Source of the DNA: Flavobacterium haoranii
Lineage (GTDB): Bacteria > Bacteroidota > Bacteroidia > Flavobacteriales > Flavobacteriaceae
Reading direction: 5' to 3'
Assembly (NCBI RefSeq): GCF_009363055.1
Contig: NZ_CP045292.1
Span: 1,984,001 to 2,048,000, forward strand
Length of the DNA: 64,000 nucleotides
Position numbers and translations under genes: made by a program
Notes under the pieces: model-generated
Database searches by the model: none
Seen by the model: the letters and a program-made list of their open reading frames with translations, nothing else
What the model was told of the DNA's origin: nothing
Shown here: positions 18,204 through 28,620 of the stretch, one piece after another
Layout: every line of letters starts with the position of its first letter
Position numbering within the stretch: position 1 is the first letter of the stretch

Positions 18204-18211
18204 TATTTTTG
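18204..18211 (+). promoter_or_regulatory. -7 box for the patatin gene
   Basis: TATTTTTG matches TAnnTTTG exactly, 27 nt before the ATG at 18238. It supports that ATG over the TTG at 18220. Confidence 0.45.
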
Positions 18212-18237
18212 AGATTAATTTGTTAGTTAAGTTACAA

Positions 18238-19026
18238 ATGGATTTTTCTTCAAAGAATATCGGATTTGCTTTGTCTGGTGGTGGTTCAAAAGGAATTGCT
18301 CATGCCGGAGCTTTACAATTTTTAAAAGAACAAAATATTTTACCTTCGGTAATGTCTGGAAGTAGTGCTGGGGCGATAATAGCTGCATTATACTCTGTTG
18401 GTAAAACCCCAGAAGAAATACTCGATTTTTTTCAATCCATTTATTTTTTTCATTGGAAACATTTTACATTAAAAAAACCTGGACTTATAGATTCTGAGGC
18501 TTTTAAATCGTATTTTGAAAAAGTTTTTGGAAAAAAGACAATTGGCGATTTACCCATACCTATTAAAATAACTGCAACTGATTTAGTAAGTGGAAAACTG
18601 AAAATTTTTAATGAAAAAACACTTGTAACCGATGCTGTTTTAGCTTCCGCTTCTTTCCCTGGAATGTTGTCTCCATATGTTCTAAACAATAAAATGTATA
18701 GCGATGGCGGTATTCTAAATCATTTCCCAACAGACTTATTACAAGGCGATTGCGATCATATTATTGGAATTTATGTAAGTCCAATTCACAATGTGGAAGC
18801 AAAAGATTTAAATTCTATAAAGTCGGTAACCACTAGATCATTCGAGCTTTTAACAGCGAGAGGAAACTATCAAAAATTCAGTTTATGTGATTGGGTTATT
18901 GAACCAAAGGAATTGGCAAACTTCAGTACTTTTGAAACTTCAAAAACAAAAATGAAGCAAATTTTTGAAATTGGCTACCAAGAAGCCAAAAAAACATTTG
19001 AAGAATTGAAGGGTCCAAAATCTTAG
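18238..19026 (+). CDS. Patatin-like phospholipase
   Basis: I use the ATG at 18238 (262 residues); the upstream TTG would lie too near the promoter box. It has the oxyanion-hole motif SGGGSKG (13-19), the nucleophile elbow GSSAG (41-45, Ser43) and the catalytic Asp in YSDGG (about residue 157). Together these make the Ser-Asp dyad of bacterial patatins, which hydrolyse acyl esters of phospholipids. There is no signal peptide, so it is probably cytoplasmic or membrane-associated. Divergent from the thioredoxin-family gene. Confidence 0.9.
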   Translation: MDFSSKNIGFALSGGGSKGIAHAGALQFLKEQNILPSVMSGSSAGAIIAALYSVGKTPEEILDFFQSIYFFHWKHFTLKKPGLIDSEAFKSYFEKVFGKKTIGDLPIPIKITATDLVSGKLKIFNEKTLVTDAVLASASFPGMLSPYVLNNKMYSDGGILNHFPTDLLQGDCDHIIGIYVSPIHNVEAKDLNSIKSVTTRSFELLTARGNYQKFSLCDWVIEPKELANFSTFETSKTKMKQIFEIGYQEAKKTFEELKGPKS

Positions 19027-19029
19027 GCT

Positions 19030-19059
19030 TTGAGCATATTGTAATTTTGTGTAAGTTTG
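19030..19059 (+). promoter_or_regulatory. pyrH promoter
   Basis: TTG (19030-19032), 19 nt, TAAGTTTG (19052-19059) is a perfect match to the Bacteroidota consensus. The TTG inside the -7 box cannot be the start codon, which fixes the pyrH start at 19090. Confidence 0.75.
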
Positions 19060-19089
19060 CATCGCATTTATGCAACAAATAAACTCACA

Positions 19090-19797
19090 ATGAAATATAA
19101 AAGAATACTTCTAAAATTGAGTGGCGAAGCTTTAATGGGTGAGCGCCAATATGGTATTGAGCCAAAACGATTAGCAGAATATGCTGATGAAATTAAAAAA
19201 ATTCACGATAAAGGCGTGGAAATTGCTATCGTAATTGGTGGTGGAAATATATTTAGAGGTGTAGCCGGAGCTAGTAACGGAATGGATCGTGTACAAGGCG
19301 ATTATATGGGAATGTTAGCAACAGTTATTAACGGAATGGCTTTACAAGGTGCTCTTGAAGAAGCAGGGATGCAAACACGTTTACAAACTGCTTTAAAAAT
19401 TGAAGCCATTGCTGAGCCCTATATAAAAAGAAGAGCAACACGCCATTTAGAAAAAGGACGTATTGTAATTTTTGGTGCTGGTACAGGAAATCCATATTTT
19501 ACTACTGATACAGCGGCCGTTTTAAGAGGAATTGAAATTAACGCAGACGTTATTTTAAAAGGAACAAGAGTTGATGGTGTTTACACAGCAGATCCTGAGA
19601 AAGATGTTAATGCAATAAAATTTGATCAAATTTCTTTTGAAGATGTACTAGCTAAAGGTTTAAATGTAATGGATACAACAGCATTTACACTTAGCCAAGA
19701 GAACAAATTACCTATTATTGTGTTTGACATGAACAAAGACGGTAATTTACTTAAGGTTTGTGAAGGAGAAACAGTAGGAACAACAGTAACGATATAA
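19090..19797 (+). CDS. pyrH: UMP kinase
   Basis: A 235-residue amino-acid-kinase-fold enzyme phosphorylating UMP to UDP. It shows the canonical start [25 protein letters not shown], the uridylate-binding [27 protein letters not shown] and the C-terminal region [13 protein letters not shown]. The frame is open back to a TTG at 19057, but that codon is part of the -7 box, so the ATG at 19090 is right. It is followed by frr, a common pyrH-frr pairing. Confidence 0.97.
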   Translation: MKYKRILLKLSGEALMGERQYGIEPKRLAEYADEIKKIHDKGVEIAIVIGGGNIFRGVAGASNGMDRVQGDYMGMLATVINGMALQGALEEAGMQTRLQTALKIEAIAEPYIKRRATRHLEKGRIVIFGAGTGNPYFTTDTAAVLRGIEINADVILKGTRVDGVYTADPEKDVNAIKFDQISFEDVLAKGLNVMDTTAFTLSQENKLPIIVFDMNKDGNLLKVCEGETVGTTVTI

Positions 19798-19800
19798 TTT

Positions 19801-19844
19801 GTTTCAGGTTTCAAGTTGTTTTTGTTAATTTTAAAACTTGAAAC
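19801..19844. repeat. Heptad repeat and hairpin between pyrH and frr
   Basis: GTTTCAG, GTTTCAA in tandem, then a perfect 10-bp inverted partner: GTTTCAAGTT (19808-19817) and AACTTGAAAC (19835-19844). There is no T run, so it is unlikely to be a terminator. Confidence 0.7.
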
Positions 19845-19882
19845 ACGTGCAAAGTGAGTAAAAAATTGAAACTAATAAAAAG

Positions 19883-20446
19883 ATGACAGAAGAAATTAAT
19901 TTTATAATAGACAGTGCAAAAGAATCGATGACTGGTTCTATTGCTCACTTAGAAAGAGAATTTTTAAATATCAGAGCTGGAAAAGCTTCCCCTGCAATGT
20001 TAGGTAGTGTATTCGTTGACTATTATGGTTCTCAAACACCCCTTTCTCAAGTTGCTAATATAGCCGCTCCAGACGCAAGAACTCTAACCGTTACACCATG
20101 GGAAAAAAGCATGATAAACCCTATTGAAAAAGCGATTATGATTGCTAATTTAGGTTTAAACCCAATGAACAATGGAGAAAGCATCATTATTAACATACCT
20201 GCTTTAACAGAAGAGAGACGTAAAGAATTAGTAAAACAAGCAAAAGCTGAAGCTGAAGATGCAAAAATAAGTGTTCGTAATGCTCGTAAAGATGCTAATA
20301 ACGACATTAAAAAAGAAGAGAAAAATGGGACATCTGAAGATGTTTGCAAAAAAGCTGAAGAAGATATTCAAAAATTAACAGATAATTTTATCAAAAAAAT
20401 TGAAGATGTACTAGCTGTTAAAGAAGCAGAAATAATGAAAGTATAA
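19883..20446 (+). CDS. frr: Ribosome recycling factor
   Basis: A 187-residue two-domain protein that, with EF-G, splits post-termination ribosomes. Signature segments are FLNIRAGKASPAML, VDYYGSQTPLSQVANI, TVTPWEKSMI, IIINIPALTEERRKELVKQAK and the helical C-terminus. The length matches the family. It lies 85 bp after pyrH across a heptad hairpin and ends at a strong terminator. Confidence 0.97.
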   Translation: MTEEINFIIDSAKESMTGSIAHLEREFLNIRAGKASPAMLGSVFVDYYGSQTPLSQVANIAAPDARTLTVTPWEKSMINPIEKAIMIANLGLNPMNNGESIIINIPALTEERRKELVKQAKAEAEDAKISVRNARKDANNDIKKEEKNGTSEDVCKKAEEDIQKLTDNFIKKIEDVLAVKEAEIMKV

Positions 20447-20452
20447 TTTTTT

Positions 20453-20480
20453 AAAATCCCGAGTCCTTCGGGATTTTTTT
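20453..20480 (+). terminator. Terminator after frr
   Basis: AAAATCCCGA-GTCC-TTCGGGATTTTTTT, a compact GC-rich stem with T run. Confidence 0.92.
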
Positions 20481-20510
20481 ATACCATAATTTATTCTCTC
20501 TTAGAGTTAG

Positions 20511-20540
20511 TTATACAAACTATTATTTTAATTAAGTTTG
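20511..20540 (+). promoter_or_regulatory. Promoter of the DUF5686 gene
   Basis: TTA (20511-20513), 19 nt, TAAGTTTG (20533-20540). The -7 box matches exactly and the -33 has one mismatch. Confidence 0.55.
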
Positions 20541-20557
20541 CATAATATTATTACAAT

Positions 20558-23038
20558 ATGCGCAAGTGTTTCATATATTTCTTTCTCCTATTTTATTCAG
20601 CATTTTTTGCACAAACTAAAATTAAAGGTCAAGTCATCGATTTTGACACTACAATTCCTCTAGCTTTTGCAGATGTACTTTATCAAGGTAACGTTATCAA
20701 AACTGATTGGGAAGGAAAATTCGAGCTTTTAATTTCCGAATATGAGAAACCTATAATTGTTAAACACAAAGGTTATTATGACAAATTTGCTTACGCTAAT
20801 GCTAAAACTAATTTTTTATTAATTAAAGCAACCACTAATATCAGCGCAAAACAACCTGAGCTTTATACCGATAATAAAGTAAATAAAATTGTAAAACAAG
20901 TTATTGAAAATAGAGACAAAAACAGTCCCGAAAAGGCATTAGAAAATTATCAATACAAAAACTACGAATATTTATATTTAAGCGCTAATCCCGATAGTAT
21001 TTCCTCAAAAATAGACACTATATACAAGAAAAAACTTTTTGGAAGAACTAAAACAAAGTTAGATTCATCAAACTATAAGTTTAAAAAATTGGTAAGTAAG
21101 CAACACATTTACCAAACTGAGAAAGTAAACCTAATTCAACACCACAAAAACACTACAAAAGAAACTGTTTTAGCCACAAGAATGGCTGGTTTTAAACAAC
21201 CTATTTATGAAATATTGGGTTTAAAATTAGTTTCTTATTCTGTTTACGAAAACCCTTTTGAAATTCTAGAAAGTCCTGTTCAAAACCCAATTTCTAGTTA
21301 CGGTCGTTTACTTTACAATTACAATATTGTCGATACTGTAAAAATTCAAGGAAGAAAAGCCTACCGTATTTATTTTCAACCCAAAAAATTAAGAGCCAAT
21401 AAACTAAGAGGATTACTTTATATTGATGCTGAAACATTTGCAGTTGCTAAAGCCTATTACAGAATTTACGGAATGGTAAACATAAATGCAACATATACTT
21501 TTGATTATTTAAAAGAGCAAAATTTATGGTTTCCTAATAAACGAGAAATTAAAGTCCAAAAAGGAACTAGTAATGAAGATTTAAAAATTTTAGGAGGAAC
21601 CATAAAATTTAATGCTTCTGAAGAAGAAACTGTTGGAAACGACACAAGCGATCATAGTTATTTAGCCATTACTTCTAAAGTTTTTGATATCGACTTTAAC
21701 AAGAAAAATATAGTCGAGAAACCATATATTAAAATCGACGTTCCCGAAACCAGTTTAGATAAGCCTGATAACTTCTGGAAACCCTTTTCAAAAGACACTA
21801 TTGATAATCGAAAATTAAAAACTTATGTTTCATTAGACAGTTTATCAGTTGCTGAAAAAATTGAGCATCGCTTATTTTTGGGTAGAAAAATAATAAATGG
21901 GTATTTCCCAATTTCATATATCGATTTAGATTTAAGAAGCATCGTAAAATACAATAATTACGAAGGGTTTCGATTCGGTTTAGGATTTGTAACCAATGAT
22001 AAATTATCTGAAAATTATAAAATTAGTGCTTACGGTGCTTACGGATTAAAAGATGAAAAGTTTAAATATGGCGTAACTCCTTCTTACCGACTTGATAAAA
22101 TATCTGAAACTTGGGTTAGTGCATCTTATAGCGACGATTTAAGTGAGATTGCTGAAACAAATTTTGCAACAGACACAAAGCGTTTTAAAATCTACGACCC
22201 AAGACCTATTAATATTTCTACTTTTTATAATTACAGAAGAAGTGCTATTGGCCTAGAATCTAAAATAGTACCAAAAACCTATTCTGTTTTAAATTTAGAA
22301 TACAATAGAATTCAACCACTTTTTGATTACACATATTTACTAAACAATAAAGTTTATACCGACTTTTATTTAACAACTGCTCAATTAGCATTTCAGTGGA
22401 ATCCGTTTAGTAATTTCATGCAAACACCTAAAGGTTTGTTAGAATATGAAAAAAGACATCCAAAATTTTCTTTTCAAATAACACAAAGTGTACCTGCTCT
22501 TGAAAGCGATTTTACCTTTACTAAATTAGATTTTAAAACCTATTTCGAAAAACCTTATTTATCTGGGCAAAAAAGTGCTGTTTTATTTCAAGCTGGAGTA
22601 GTTTTTGGCGATGCTCCACTAACACATTTATACAGTATTGCACCAAATAGTATTAACAAAGATGCTATACTAAAAAGAATCACTTTTGCTGGTAAAAATA
22701 GTTTTGAAACCATGTATTACAACGAGTTTTTCTCTGACAGATTTGCTGCACTACATTTAAAACATACTTTTAATAGAATTAATTTGGGCTACAAAATTGA
22801 TCCTGAAATTTCAGTAGCTACAAGAATGGCTTGGGGTAACATCGATAATACTCATAATCACCTAGGATTACCATTTAAAACTCTTGAAAAAGGTTTCATA
22901 GAAAGTGGTATTGAAGCGAATAAAATTTTTAAAGGAATTGGGTTTACAGCTTACTATAGATATGGTCCAAATCAACTTCCAAGAGTAGATGATAACATTT
23001 CTATAAAAATATCTTATCATTTAGATTTAGGGTTTTAA
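20558..23038 (+). CDS. DUF5686 outer-membrane protein with carboxypeptidase-like N-domain
   Basis: An 826-residue protein. It has a signal peptide (ends SAFFAQ), a CarboxypepD_reg-like domain (about 20-95: IKGQVIDFDTTIPLAFADVLYQG) and a long DUF5686 region with a middle lipoprotein-sorting-like segment (RKAYRIYFQPKK, LRGLLYIDAETFAVAKAYYRI) and a C-terminal beta barrel ending KISYHLDLGF. The family is widespread in Bacteroidota and its function is not established; an outer-membrane location is inferred. It has its own promoter and is followed by the RND-type transporter gene. Confidence 0.82.
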   Translation: MRKCFIYFFLLFYSAFFAQTKIKGQVIDFDTTIPLAFADVLYQGNVIKTDWEGKFELLISEYEKPIIVKHKGYYDKFAYANAKTNFLLIKATTNISAKQPELYTDNKVNKIVKQVIENRDKNSPEKALENYQYKNYEYLYLSANPDSISSKIDTIYKKKLFGRTKTKLDSSNYKFKKLVSKQHIYQTEKVNLIQHHKNTTKETVLATRMAGFKQPIYEILGLKLVSYSVYENPFEILESPVQNPISSYGRLLYNYNIVDTVKIQGRKAYRIYFQPKKLRANKLRGLLYIDAETFAVAKAYYRIYGMVNINATYTFDYLKEQNLWFPNKREIKVQKGTSNEDLKILGGTIKFNASEEETVGNDTSDHSYLAITSKVFDIDFNKKNIVEKPYIKIDVPETSLDKPDNFWKPFSKDTIDNRKLKTYVSLDSLSVAEKIEHRLFLGRKIINGYFPISYIDLDLRSIVKYNNYEGFRFGLGFVTNDKLSENYKISAYGAYGLKDEKFKYGVTPSYRLDKISETWVSASYSDDLSEIAETNFATDTKRFKIYDPRPINISTFYNYRRSAIGLESKIVPKTYSVLNLEYNRIQPLFDYTYLLNNKVYTDFYLTTAQLAFQWNPFSNFMQTPKGLLEYEKRHPKFSFQITQSVPALESDFTFTKLDFKTYFEKPYLSGQKSAVLFQAGVVFGDAPLTHLYSIAPNSINKDAILKRITFAGKNSFETMYYNEFFSDRFAALHLKHTFNRINLGYKIDPEISVATRMAWGNIDNTHNHLGLPFKTLEKGFIESGIEANKIFKGIGFTAYYRYGPNQLPRVDDNISIKISYHLDLGF

Positions 23039-23065
23039 ATTTATCTTAATTCTTGAGCTTGTAAC

Positions 23066-23096
23066 TTAAGTATTTAAGTTATTATACGTACCTTTG
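23066..23096 (+). promoter_or_regulatory. Promoter of the MMPL/RND gene
   Basis: TACCTTTG (23089-23096) is an exact -7 match, with TTA (23066-23068) 20 nt upstream, 20 nt before the start codon. Confidence 0.5.
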
Positions 23097-23115
23097 CCGC
23101 TCAATTTTTGTACCA

Positions 23116-25527
23116 ATGTTAAAATGGCTTAGCACCAGTTTCTGGGATTACATAGCAGGTAAAATATTACGAAATAGAGTTGCGCTTTTAATTATAATTT
23201 TTGCATTTACAGCTTTTATGGCAATGCAATGGAAAAATATGCGCTTTACTTATACAGAAGCAAATCTTTTACCAGATCATCATGAAGTAAATATTCAATA
23301 CAAAAGCTTTTTAGATAAATTTGGCGAAGAAGGAAATCTTATCGTTATTGGTTTTAAAGACAGTACTTTTTTTAATGCCAAAAACTTAAAAACTTGGGAA
23401 AAATTTATTGCAAACATTAAAAAAGACAAAGCAGTAGATTTCACCATTTCAATTGAAGATTTAAGAGTTTTAGAAAAAGATACTTTACAGCAAAAATTCA
23501 AATTAGTTCCTTTTGTTTCTAATGATAAAGTTTCTGATGAATATTTAAAACAAAAAGAAAAAGAGCTTTTTAATAATTTACCTTTTTATGAAGGTATGTT
23601 ATTCAACAAAGAATCTGGAGCAGTTCGTTTTGCTATTTACATGAACAAAAAAATTGTAAATACCGCTGCAAGAAAAGATTTTGTTTTAAAATATTTAAGC
23701 AAAGACAAAATTGAAGCACTGGAAAAAGAAATGGGAATTGATATTCGCGTTTCTGGTATGCCTTACATTAGAACTTTAAATTCTCAAAGTATAATTGATG
23801 AAATTGGTTTGTTTGTTGGCGCTGCACTTGGAGTAACTTCGTTGTTGTTTTTCTTCTTTTTCAGAAGTTTCAGAGCTACATTCATTTCAATGTTAGTGGT
23901 TATTATTGGTGTAATGTGGTCATTTGGAACTCTTGGATTATTAAATTATGAAATAACTGTCCTTACCGCAATTATTCCGCCTCTTATTATTGTTATCGGA
24001 ATTCCAAACTGCATTTTCTTAATTAACAAATACCAACAAGAAGTTAAAAAACACGGAAATAAAGCAAAATCTTTACAACGTGTTATTTCTAAAGTTGGTA
24101 ATGCTACTTTGATGACCAACTTAACTACTGCGGCAGGATTTGCAACTTTTATTGTAACCGAAAGTGAGTTGTTAAAAGAATTTGGTATTGTAGCTTCATT
24201 AAACATTGTATCCTTGTTCTTACTTTGTTTAATTATTATTCCAATTGCTTATAGCTACATGCCTTTGCCAAAAGAAAAGCATTTAGCACACTTGGGTAAA
24301 AACTACATGAAATCTTTCATCACTTGGATTGAAAATACAATTAGAAAACATTCTGTTGCCATTTTTGCTGTAGCAATTGGTTTACTAGTTTTTGGTATTA
24401 TTGGAATTTATCAAATAAAAGTTTCGGGTAGTATTATTGAAGACATGCCTAAAAACACTGGTTTCTTTGATGACATTATTTTCTACGAACAAGAATTCGA
24501 CGGAGTTATGCCTTTGGAAATAATGATTGATACAAAAAAGCCAAAAGGAGCTTTAAAATCTGTCACACTAAAACGCATTAACGAACTACAAGAAACTATT
24601 GAGGAAATCCCTGAATTATCGAAACCTGTTTCAATTGTTAATGTAGTAAAATATGCTAAACAAACGTTTTACAATGGTAATCCAGAATATTATGAATTAC
24701 CCACAAAACAAGAAGAAGCTTTTATTTTAACATACATAAAAAATTCAACCAAAAAAGGAAACGACAACATGATGAAAAGTTATGTTGATAGTACTGGTCA
24801 ATATGCACGTATCACAACTTTTATGCGTGATATTGGCACCGATAAAATGGCTAAAATAGAAGAACGCTTACAAAATAAAATTGACAAACTTTTTCCAACA
24901 GAACGCTATACAGTTACTATGACTGGTAAAGCTTACGTTTTTGAAAAAGGAACACATTATTTAGTTCACAACTTAGTTTTATCACTGTTATTTGCCATTC
25001 TATTAATATCGTTATTAATGGCATATTTGTTCCGTTCAGTTAAAATGATTATCGTATCGTTATTACCAAATATTTTACCATTAGTAATAACAGCTGGATT
25101 AATGGGCTTTTTAGGAATCCCAATTAAACCTTCAACAATTCTAGTATTCAGTATCGCATTTGGTATTTCGGTAGATGACACGATTCACTTTTTAGCAAAA
25201 TACAGACAAGAATTAAAAGCTAATAATTGGAAAATTAAACGCTCGGTTTATGCAACAGTAAAAGAAGCTGGAATTAGTATGTTCTATACTTCAGTAGTTT
25301 TATTCTTTGGCTTTTCTGTTTTTACATTATCTAGTTTTGGAGGAACAGTCGCATTAGGTAGTTTGGTAGCCACCACATTGCTTTTTGCTATGCTTTCAAA
25401 TCTTATTTTGTTGCCAGCATTATTACTTTCTTTAGAAAAATCTGTTGCTAACGAGGAAGAATTCCCAGAACCTACAATAGATATTTTAGCAGAAGATTTA
25501 GAAGAAGATAGTTCTCAAATACAATAA
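23116..25527 (+). CDS. MMPL/RND-superfamily transporter
   Basis: An 803-residue membrane protein with the two-fold RND layout. TM1 (about 20-36) is followed by a large periplasmic loop, then five TMs (about 228-380, including an SSD-type cluster IIPPLIIVIGIPNCIFLINKYQ), a second loop, and TMs at about 620-780 (ISLLMAYLFRSVKM, FSIAFGISVDDTIHFLAKYR). The Asp pair in GISVDDTIHF is the proton-relay region. No membrane-fusion or outer-membrane partner is adjacent, so it fits the MMPL/hopanoid-type branch (lipid or sterol export) better than AcrB. The substrate is unknown. Confidence 0.85.
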   Translation: MLKWLSTSFWDYIAGKILRNRVALLIIIFAFTAFMAMQWKNMRFTYTEANLLPDHHEVNIQYKSFLDKFGEEGNLIVIGFKDSTFFNAKNLKTWEKFIANIKKDKAVDFTISIEDLRVLEKDTLQQKFKLVPFVSNDKVSDEYLKQKEKELFNNLPFYEGMLFNKESGAVRFAIYMNKKIVNTAARKDFVLKYLSKDKIEALEKEMGIDIRVSGMPYIRTLNSQSIIDEIGLFVGAALGVTSLLFFFFFRSFRATFISMLVVIIGVMWSFGTLGLLNYEITVLTAIIPPLIIVIGIPNCIFLINKYQQEVKKHGNKAKSLQRVISKVGNATLMTNLTTAAGFATFIVTESELLKEFGIVASLNIVSLFLLCLIIIPIAYSYMPLPKEKHLAHLGKNYMKSFITWIENTIRKHSVAIFAVAIGLLVFGIIGIYQIKVSGSIIEDMPKNTGFFDDIIFYEQEFDGVMPLEIMIDTKKPKGALKSVTLKRINELQETIEEIPELSKPVSIVNVVKYAKQTFYNGNPEYYELPTKQEEAFILTYIKNSTKKGNDNMMKSYVDSTGQYARITTFMRDIGTDKMAKIEERLQNKIDKLFPTERYTVTMTGKAYVFEKGTHYLVHNLVLSLLFAILLISLLMAYLFRSVKMIIVSLLPNILPLVITAGLMGFLGIPIKPSTILVFSIAFGISVDDTIHFLAKYRQELKANNWKIKRSVYATVKEAGISMFYTSVVLFFGFSVFTLSSFGGTVALGSLVATTLLFAMLSNLILLPALLLSLEKSVANEEEFPEPTIDILAEDLEEDSSQIQ

Positions 25528-25531
25528 ATTT

Positions 25532-25550
25532 TATATTTGCATTAAATTTG
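25532..25550 (+). promoter_or_regulatory. asnS promoter boxes
   Basis: Two exact -7 type boxes, TATATTTG (25532-25539) and TAAATTTG (25543-25550), lie 66-84 nt before asnS. Neither has a good TTG upstream. Confidence 0.4.
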
Positions 25551-25615
25551 AAAAAAAATGAAATACGAGTAACTATTCAAATTTCATTTTACCAATAAAA
25601 AACAATATTTTTAAA

Positions 25616-27052
25616 ATGAAACATATTAAAATAATTGATCTTTTAAACAACACTAAAACATTACAAGAAGTAACTGCAAAAGGTTGGGTTAGAACATTTA
25701 GAAACAATCAATTTATAGCATTGAATGATGGTTCTACCATTCATAATATTCAGTGCGTTGTAGATTTTGAAAATACTTCAGACGACATTTTAAAAAGAAT
25801 AACAACTGGTGCGGCCATTTGTGTTAAAGGAACTTTAGTAGAAAGTCAAGGTGCTGGACAAAAAGTTGAAATTCAAGTTACTAGTTTAGAAATTTTAGGC
25901 GATAGCGATGCTGAAAAATTTCCAATGCAACCTAAACGTCACTCTTTAGAATTTTTAAGAGAAAATGCACATTTACGAGTTAGAACAAATGTTTTTGGTG
26001 CTATTATGCGTGTGCGTTCTGTATTATCGTTTGCAGTGCATCAATATTTTCAACAAAAAGGATTTGTGTATGTAAATACACCAATCATTACTGGTTCAGA
26101 TGCTGAAGGTGCTGGTGAAATGTTCCAAGTTACCGCTTTACCTTTAGATGGTTCTGCTCCTAAAAATGAAGATGGAAGCATCAACTATAAAGAAGATTTC
26201 TTTGGAAAACAAACTAACTTAACTGTTTCGGGTCAATTAGAAGGTGAAACTTTCGCAATGGCTTTAGGTCAAATTTATACTTTTGGACCAACTTTCCGTG
26301 CTGAAAATTCTAACACTTCTCGTCACTTAGCTGAGTTTTGGATGATTGAACCTGAAGTTGCTTTTAATGATTTAGCAGACAATATGGATTTAGCTGAAGA
26401 TTTCATTAAATATGTAATCAAATATGCAGTAGATAATTGTGCTGATGATTTAAAATTCTTAGACGAGCGTTTTGCACAAGAGGAAAAACAAAAACCTCAA
26501 GCTGAGCGTAGTGAAATGACATTATTAGAAAAATTAAACTTCGTATTAGAAAACAATTTTAAACGTGTTTCTTATACTGAAGCTATCGATATTTTAAAAG
26601 ATTCAACTCCAAACAAAAAGAAAAAATTCCAATATTTAATTGAAGAATGGGGAGCTGATTTACAAAGTGAGCACGAACGTTTCTTAGTTGAAAAACACTT
26701 TAAATGTCCGGTTATTTTATTCGATTATCCAGCAAAAATTAAAGCATTCTACATGCGTTTAAATGAAGATGGAAAAACTGTAAGAGCAATGGATATCTTA
26801 TTCCCTGGAATTGGAGAAATTGTGGGTGGTTCTCAAAGAGAAGAGCGTTACGATGTTTTAGTTGAAAAAATGAAAGCATTAGGTATCGATGAAGAAGAAT
26901 TATGGTGGTACCTAGATACTAGAAGATTTGGTTCTGCTGTTCATTCAGGTTTTGGATTAGGATTTGAACGTTTAGTGCTTTTTGTAACCGGAATGACTAA
27001 TATTCGTGATGTAATCCCTTTTCCAAGAACGCCACAAAACGCAGAATTTTAA
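25616..27052 (+). CDS. asnS: Asparagine--tRNA ligase
   Basis: Class IIb synthetase of 478 residues. It has an N-terminal OB-fold ([20 protein letters not shown]), motif 1 around [18 protein letters not shown], motif 2 [25 protein letters not shown] and motif 3 [27 protein letters not shown]. The asparaginyl type is separated from the aspartyl type by the insertion after [12 protein letters not shown]; a full aspS is also present at 55054. It ends at a long hairpin terminator before rpoN. Confidence 0.96.
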   Translation: MKHIKIIDLLNNTKTLQEVTAKGWVRTFRNNQFIALNDGSTIHNIQCVVDFENTSDDILKRITTGAAICVKGTLVESQGAGQKVEIQVTSLEILGDSDAEKFPMQPKRHSLEFLRENAHLRVRTNVFGAIMRVRSVLSFAVHQYFQQKGFVYVNTPIITGSDAEGAGEMFQVTALPLDGSAPKNEDGSINYKEDFFGKQTNLTVSGQLEGETFAMALGQIYTFGPTFRAENSNTSRHLAEFWMIEPEVAFNDLADNMDLAEDFIKYVIKYAVDNCADDLKFLDERFAQEEKQKPQAERSEMTLLEKLNFVLENNFKRVSYTEAIDILKDSTPNKKKKFQYLIEEWGADLQSEHERFLVEKHFKCPVILFDYPAKIKAFYMRLNEDGKTVRAMDILFPGIGEIVGGSQREERYDVLVEKMKALGIDEEELWWYLDTRRFGSAVHSGFGLGFERLVLFVTGMTNIRDVIPFPRTPQNAEF

Positions 27053-27071
27053 TAAAAAACTTAGTATAATT

Positions 27072-27118
27072 AAGTTTAGTTGTTTAACTTTATATAGTAA
27101 AACAGCTAAACTTTTTTA
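27072..27118 (+). terminator. Terminator between asnS and rpoN
   Basis: AAGTTTAGTTGTTT pairs with AAACAGCTAAACTT (one G-U), followed by a T run. Confidence 0.75.
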
Positions 27119-27131
27119 ATTTAAATCGTTT

Positions 27132-28601
27132 ATGTTAAAACAAAATTTACAACTTAAACTTTCTCAAAAATTATCTCCTCAGCAAATTCAATTAATGAAA
27201 TTGATTCAATTGCCTACACAAGCTTTTGAACAACGTTTACAAGAAGAATTAGTTGAAAATCCTGCACTTGAAAGTGGTAAGGAAGAAAATGTAGATTTTG
27301 ACGAATATGGAGATAATTCGGTTGATGATTATGACGATTATGACAATGAACATATCGATGCGAATGATATTAATATAGACGAATACTTAAGTAACGACGA
27401 AACTCCTGATTATAAATACCAAAGTAATAATTACAGCGATGACGACGAAGACAGAAGTATGCCTTTTGTTGCTGGAGTTACATTTCATCAAGATTTACTA
27501 AACCAACTTAACACTTTCATTTTAAACGATACCGAAAAAGAAATTGCTGAGTTTTTAGTAGGCAGTATTGATGATACAGGTTACATAAGAAGAACCGTGC
27601 AAGACATGGTAGACGATATGGCTTTTACGCAAGGTATTTATACAGATGAAACTACGGTACAAAATATTTTAAAACATATTGTACAAGAACTGGAACCATC
27701 TGGTGTGGGTGCAAGAGATTTACAAGAATGTTTATTATTACAATTAAAGCACAAAACTCCTACAGAATCTGTTGAACTAGCCATTGATATTATAGAAAAT
27801 CAATTTGATGCTTTTACAAAAAAGCATTATGATAAACTGATTCAAAAATATGAGGTTTCTAAAGAGCAACTTCGAAAAGCAATTGATGAAATTGAAAAAT
27901 TAAATCCAAAACCAGGAAGTGGCTTTACAGGAAACCAAAAACCTATTGAACACATAGTTCCTGACTTTACCATTAGAATTGTTGATGGAGAGTTAGAACT
28001 TTCTTTAAACGGAAGAAATGCTCCAGAACTACACGTTTCTAAGGATTACCAAGAAATGCTGCAAAGTTACAAGGTAACCAATGAAAAATCTTCGGCGCAA
28101 AAAGATGCTGTTCAATTTATAAAACAAAAATTAGATTCGGCAAAATGGTTTATTGATGCTATTAAACAACGTCAAGAAACACTTTTTGTAACCATGAATG
28201 CCATTATGCATTATCAAGAAGAGTATTTTTTAGATGGAGACGAAACAAAGCTAAAACCTATGATATTAAAAGATATCGCAGATTTAGTTGGTCTTGATAT
28301 TTCTACAATTTCTAGGGTTGCCAATAGTAAATATGTCGAAACACCTTATGGTACTAAACTAATTAAAGATTTCTTTAGTGAAGCCATGAAAAACACTGAA
28401 GGTGAAGATGTTTCTACTATTGAAATTAAAAAAATATTACAAAATGTAATTGACGAAGAAGATAAACGCAAACCTTTACCTGACGATAAATTAGCCGAAA
28501 TTTTAAAAGAAAAAGGTTATCCAATTGCCCGAAGAACAGTAGCTAAATATAGAGAACAGCTCGATATTCCTGTGGCTCGTTTAAGAAAAAAATATAACTA
28601 A
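27132..28601 (+). CDS. rpoN: RNA polymerase sigma-54 factor
   Basis: A 489-residue sigma-54. Region I is Gln/Leu-rich (LKLSQKLSPQQIQLMKLIQLPTQAFEQRLQEEL), followed by an acidic region II (about 50-105), the core-binding domain (about 115-300) and a C-terminal helix-turn-helix and RpoN box ARRTVAKYRE (about 465-474), the -24 promoter reader. All parts are present. No sigma-54 activator lies in the window. A structured RNA candidate follows its stop. Confidence 0.96.
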   Translation: MLKQNLQLKLSQKLSPQQIQLMKLIQLPTQAFEQRLQEELVENPALESGKEENVDFDEYGDNSVDDYDDYDNEHIDANDINIDEYLSNDETPDYKYQSNNYSDDDEDRSMPFVAGVTFHQDLLNQLNTFILNDTEKEIAEFLVGSIDDTGYIRRTVQDMVDDMAFTQGIYTDETTVQNILKHIVQELEPSGVGARDLQECLLLQLKHKTPTESVELAIDIIENQFDAFTKKHYDKLIQKYEVSKEQLRKAIDEIEKLNPKPGSGFTGNQKPIEHIVPDFTIRIVDGELELSLNGRNAPELHVSKDYQEMLQSYKVTNEKSSAQKDAVQFIKQKLDSAKWFIDAIKQRQETLFVTMNAIMHYQEEYFLDGDETKLKPMILKDIADLVGLDISTISRVANSKYVETPYGTKLIKDFFSEAMKNTEGEDVSTIEIKKILQNVIDEEDKRKPLPDDKLAEILKEKGYPIARRTVAKYREQLDIPVARLRKKYN

Positions 28602-28620
28602 AATTCTTGTGGTTTATTAA

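Noticed and set aside
19057..19089. Longer N-terminus for pyrH from a TTG codon
   Set aside because: The TTG is part of the TAAGTTTG promoter box, and the ATG at 19090 gives the standard UMP kinase N-terminus.
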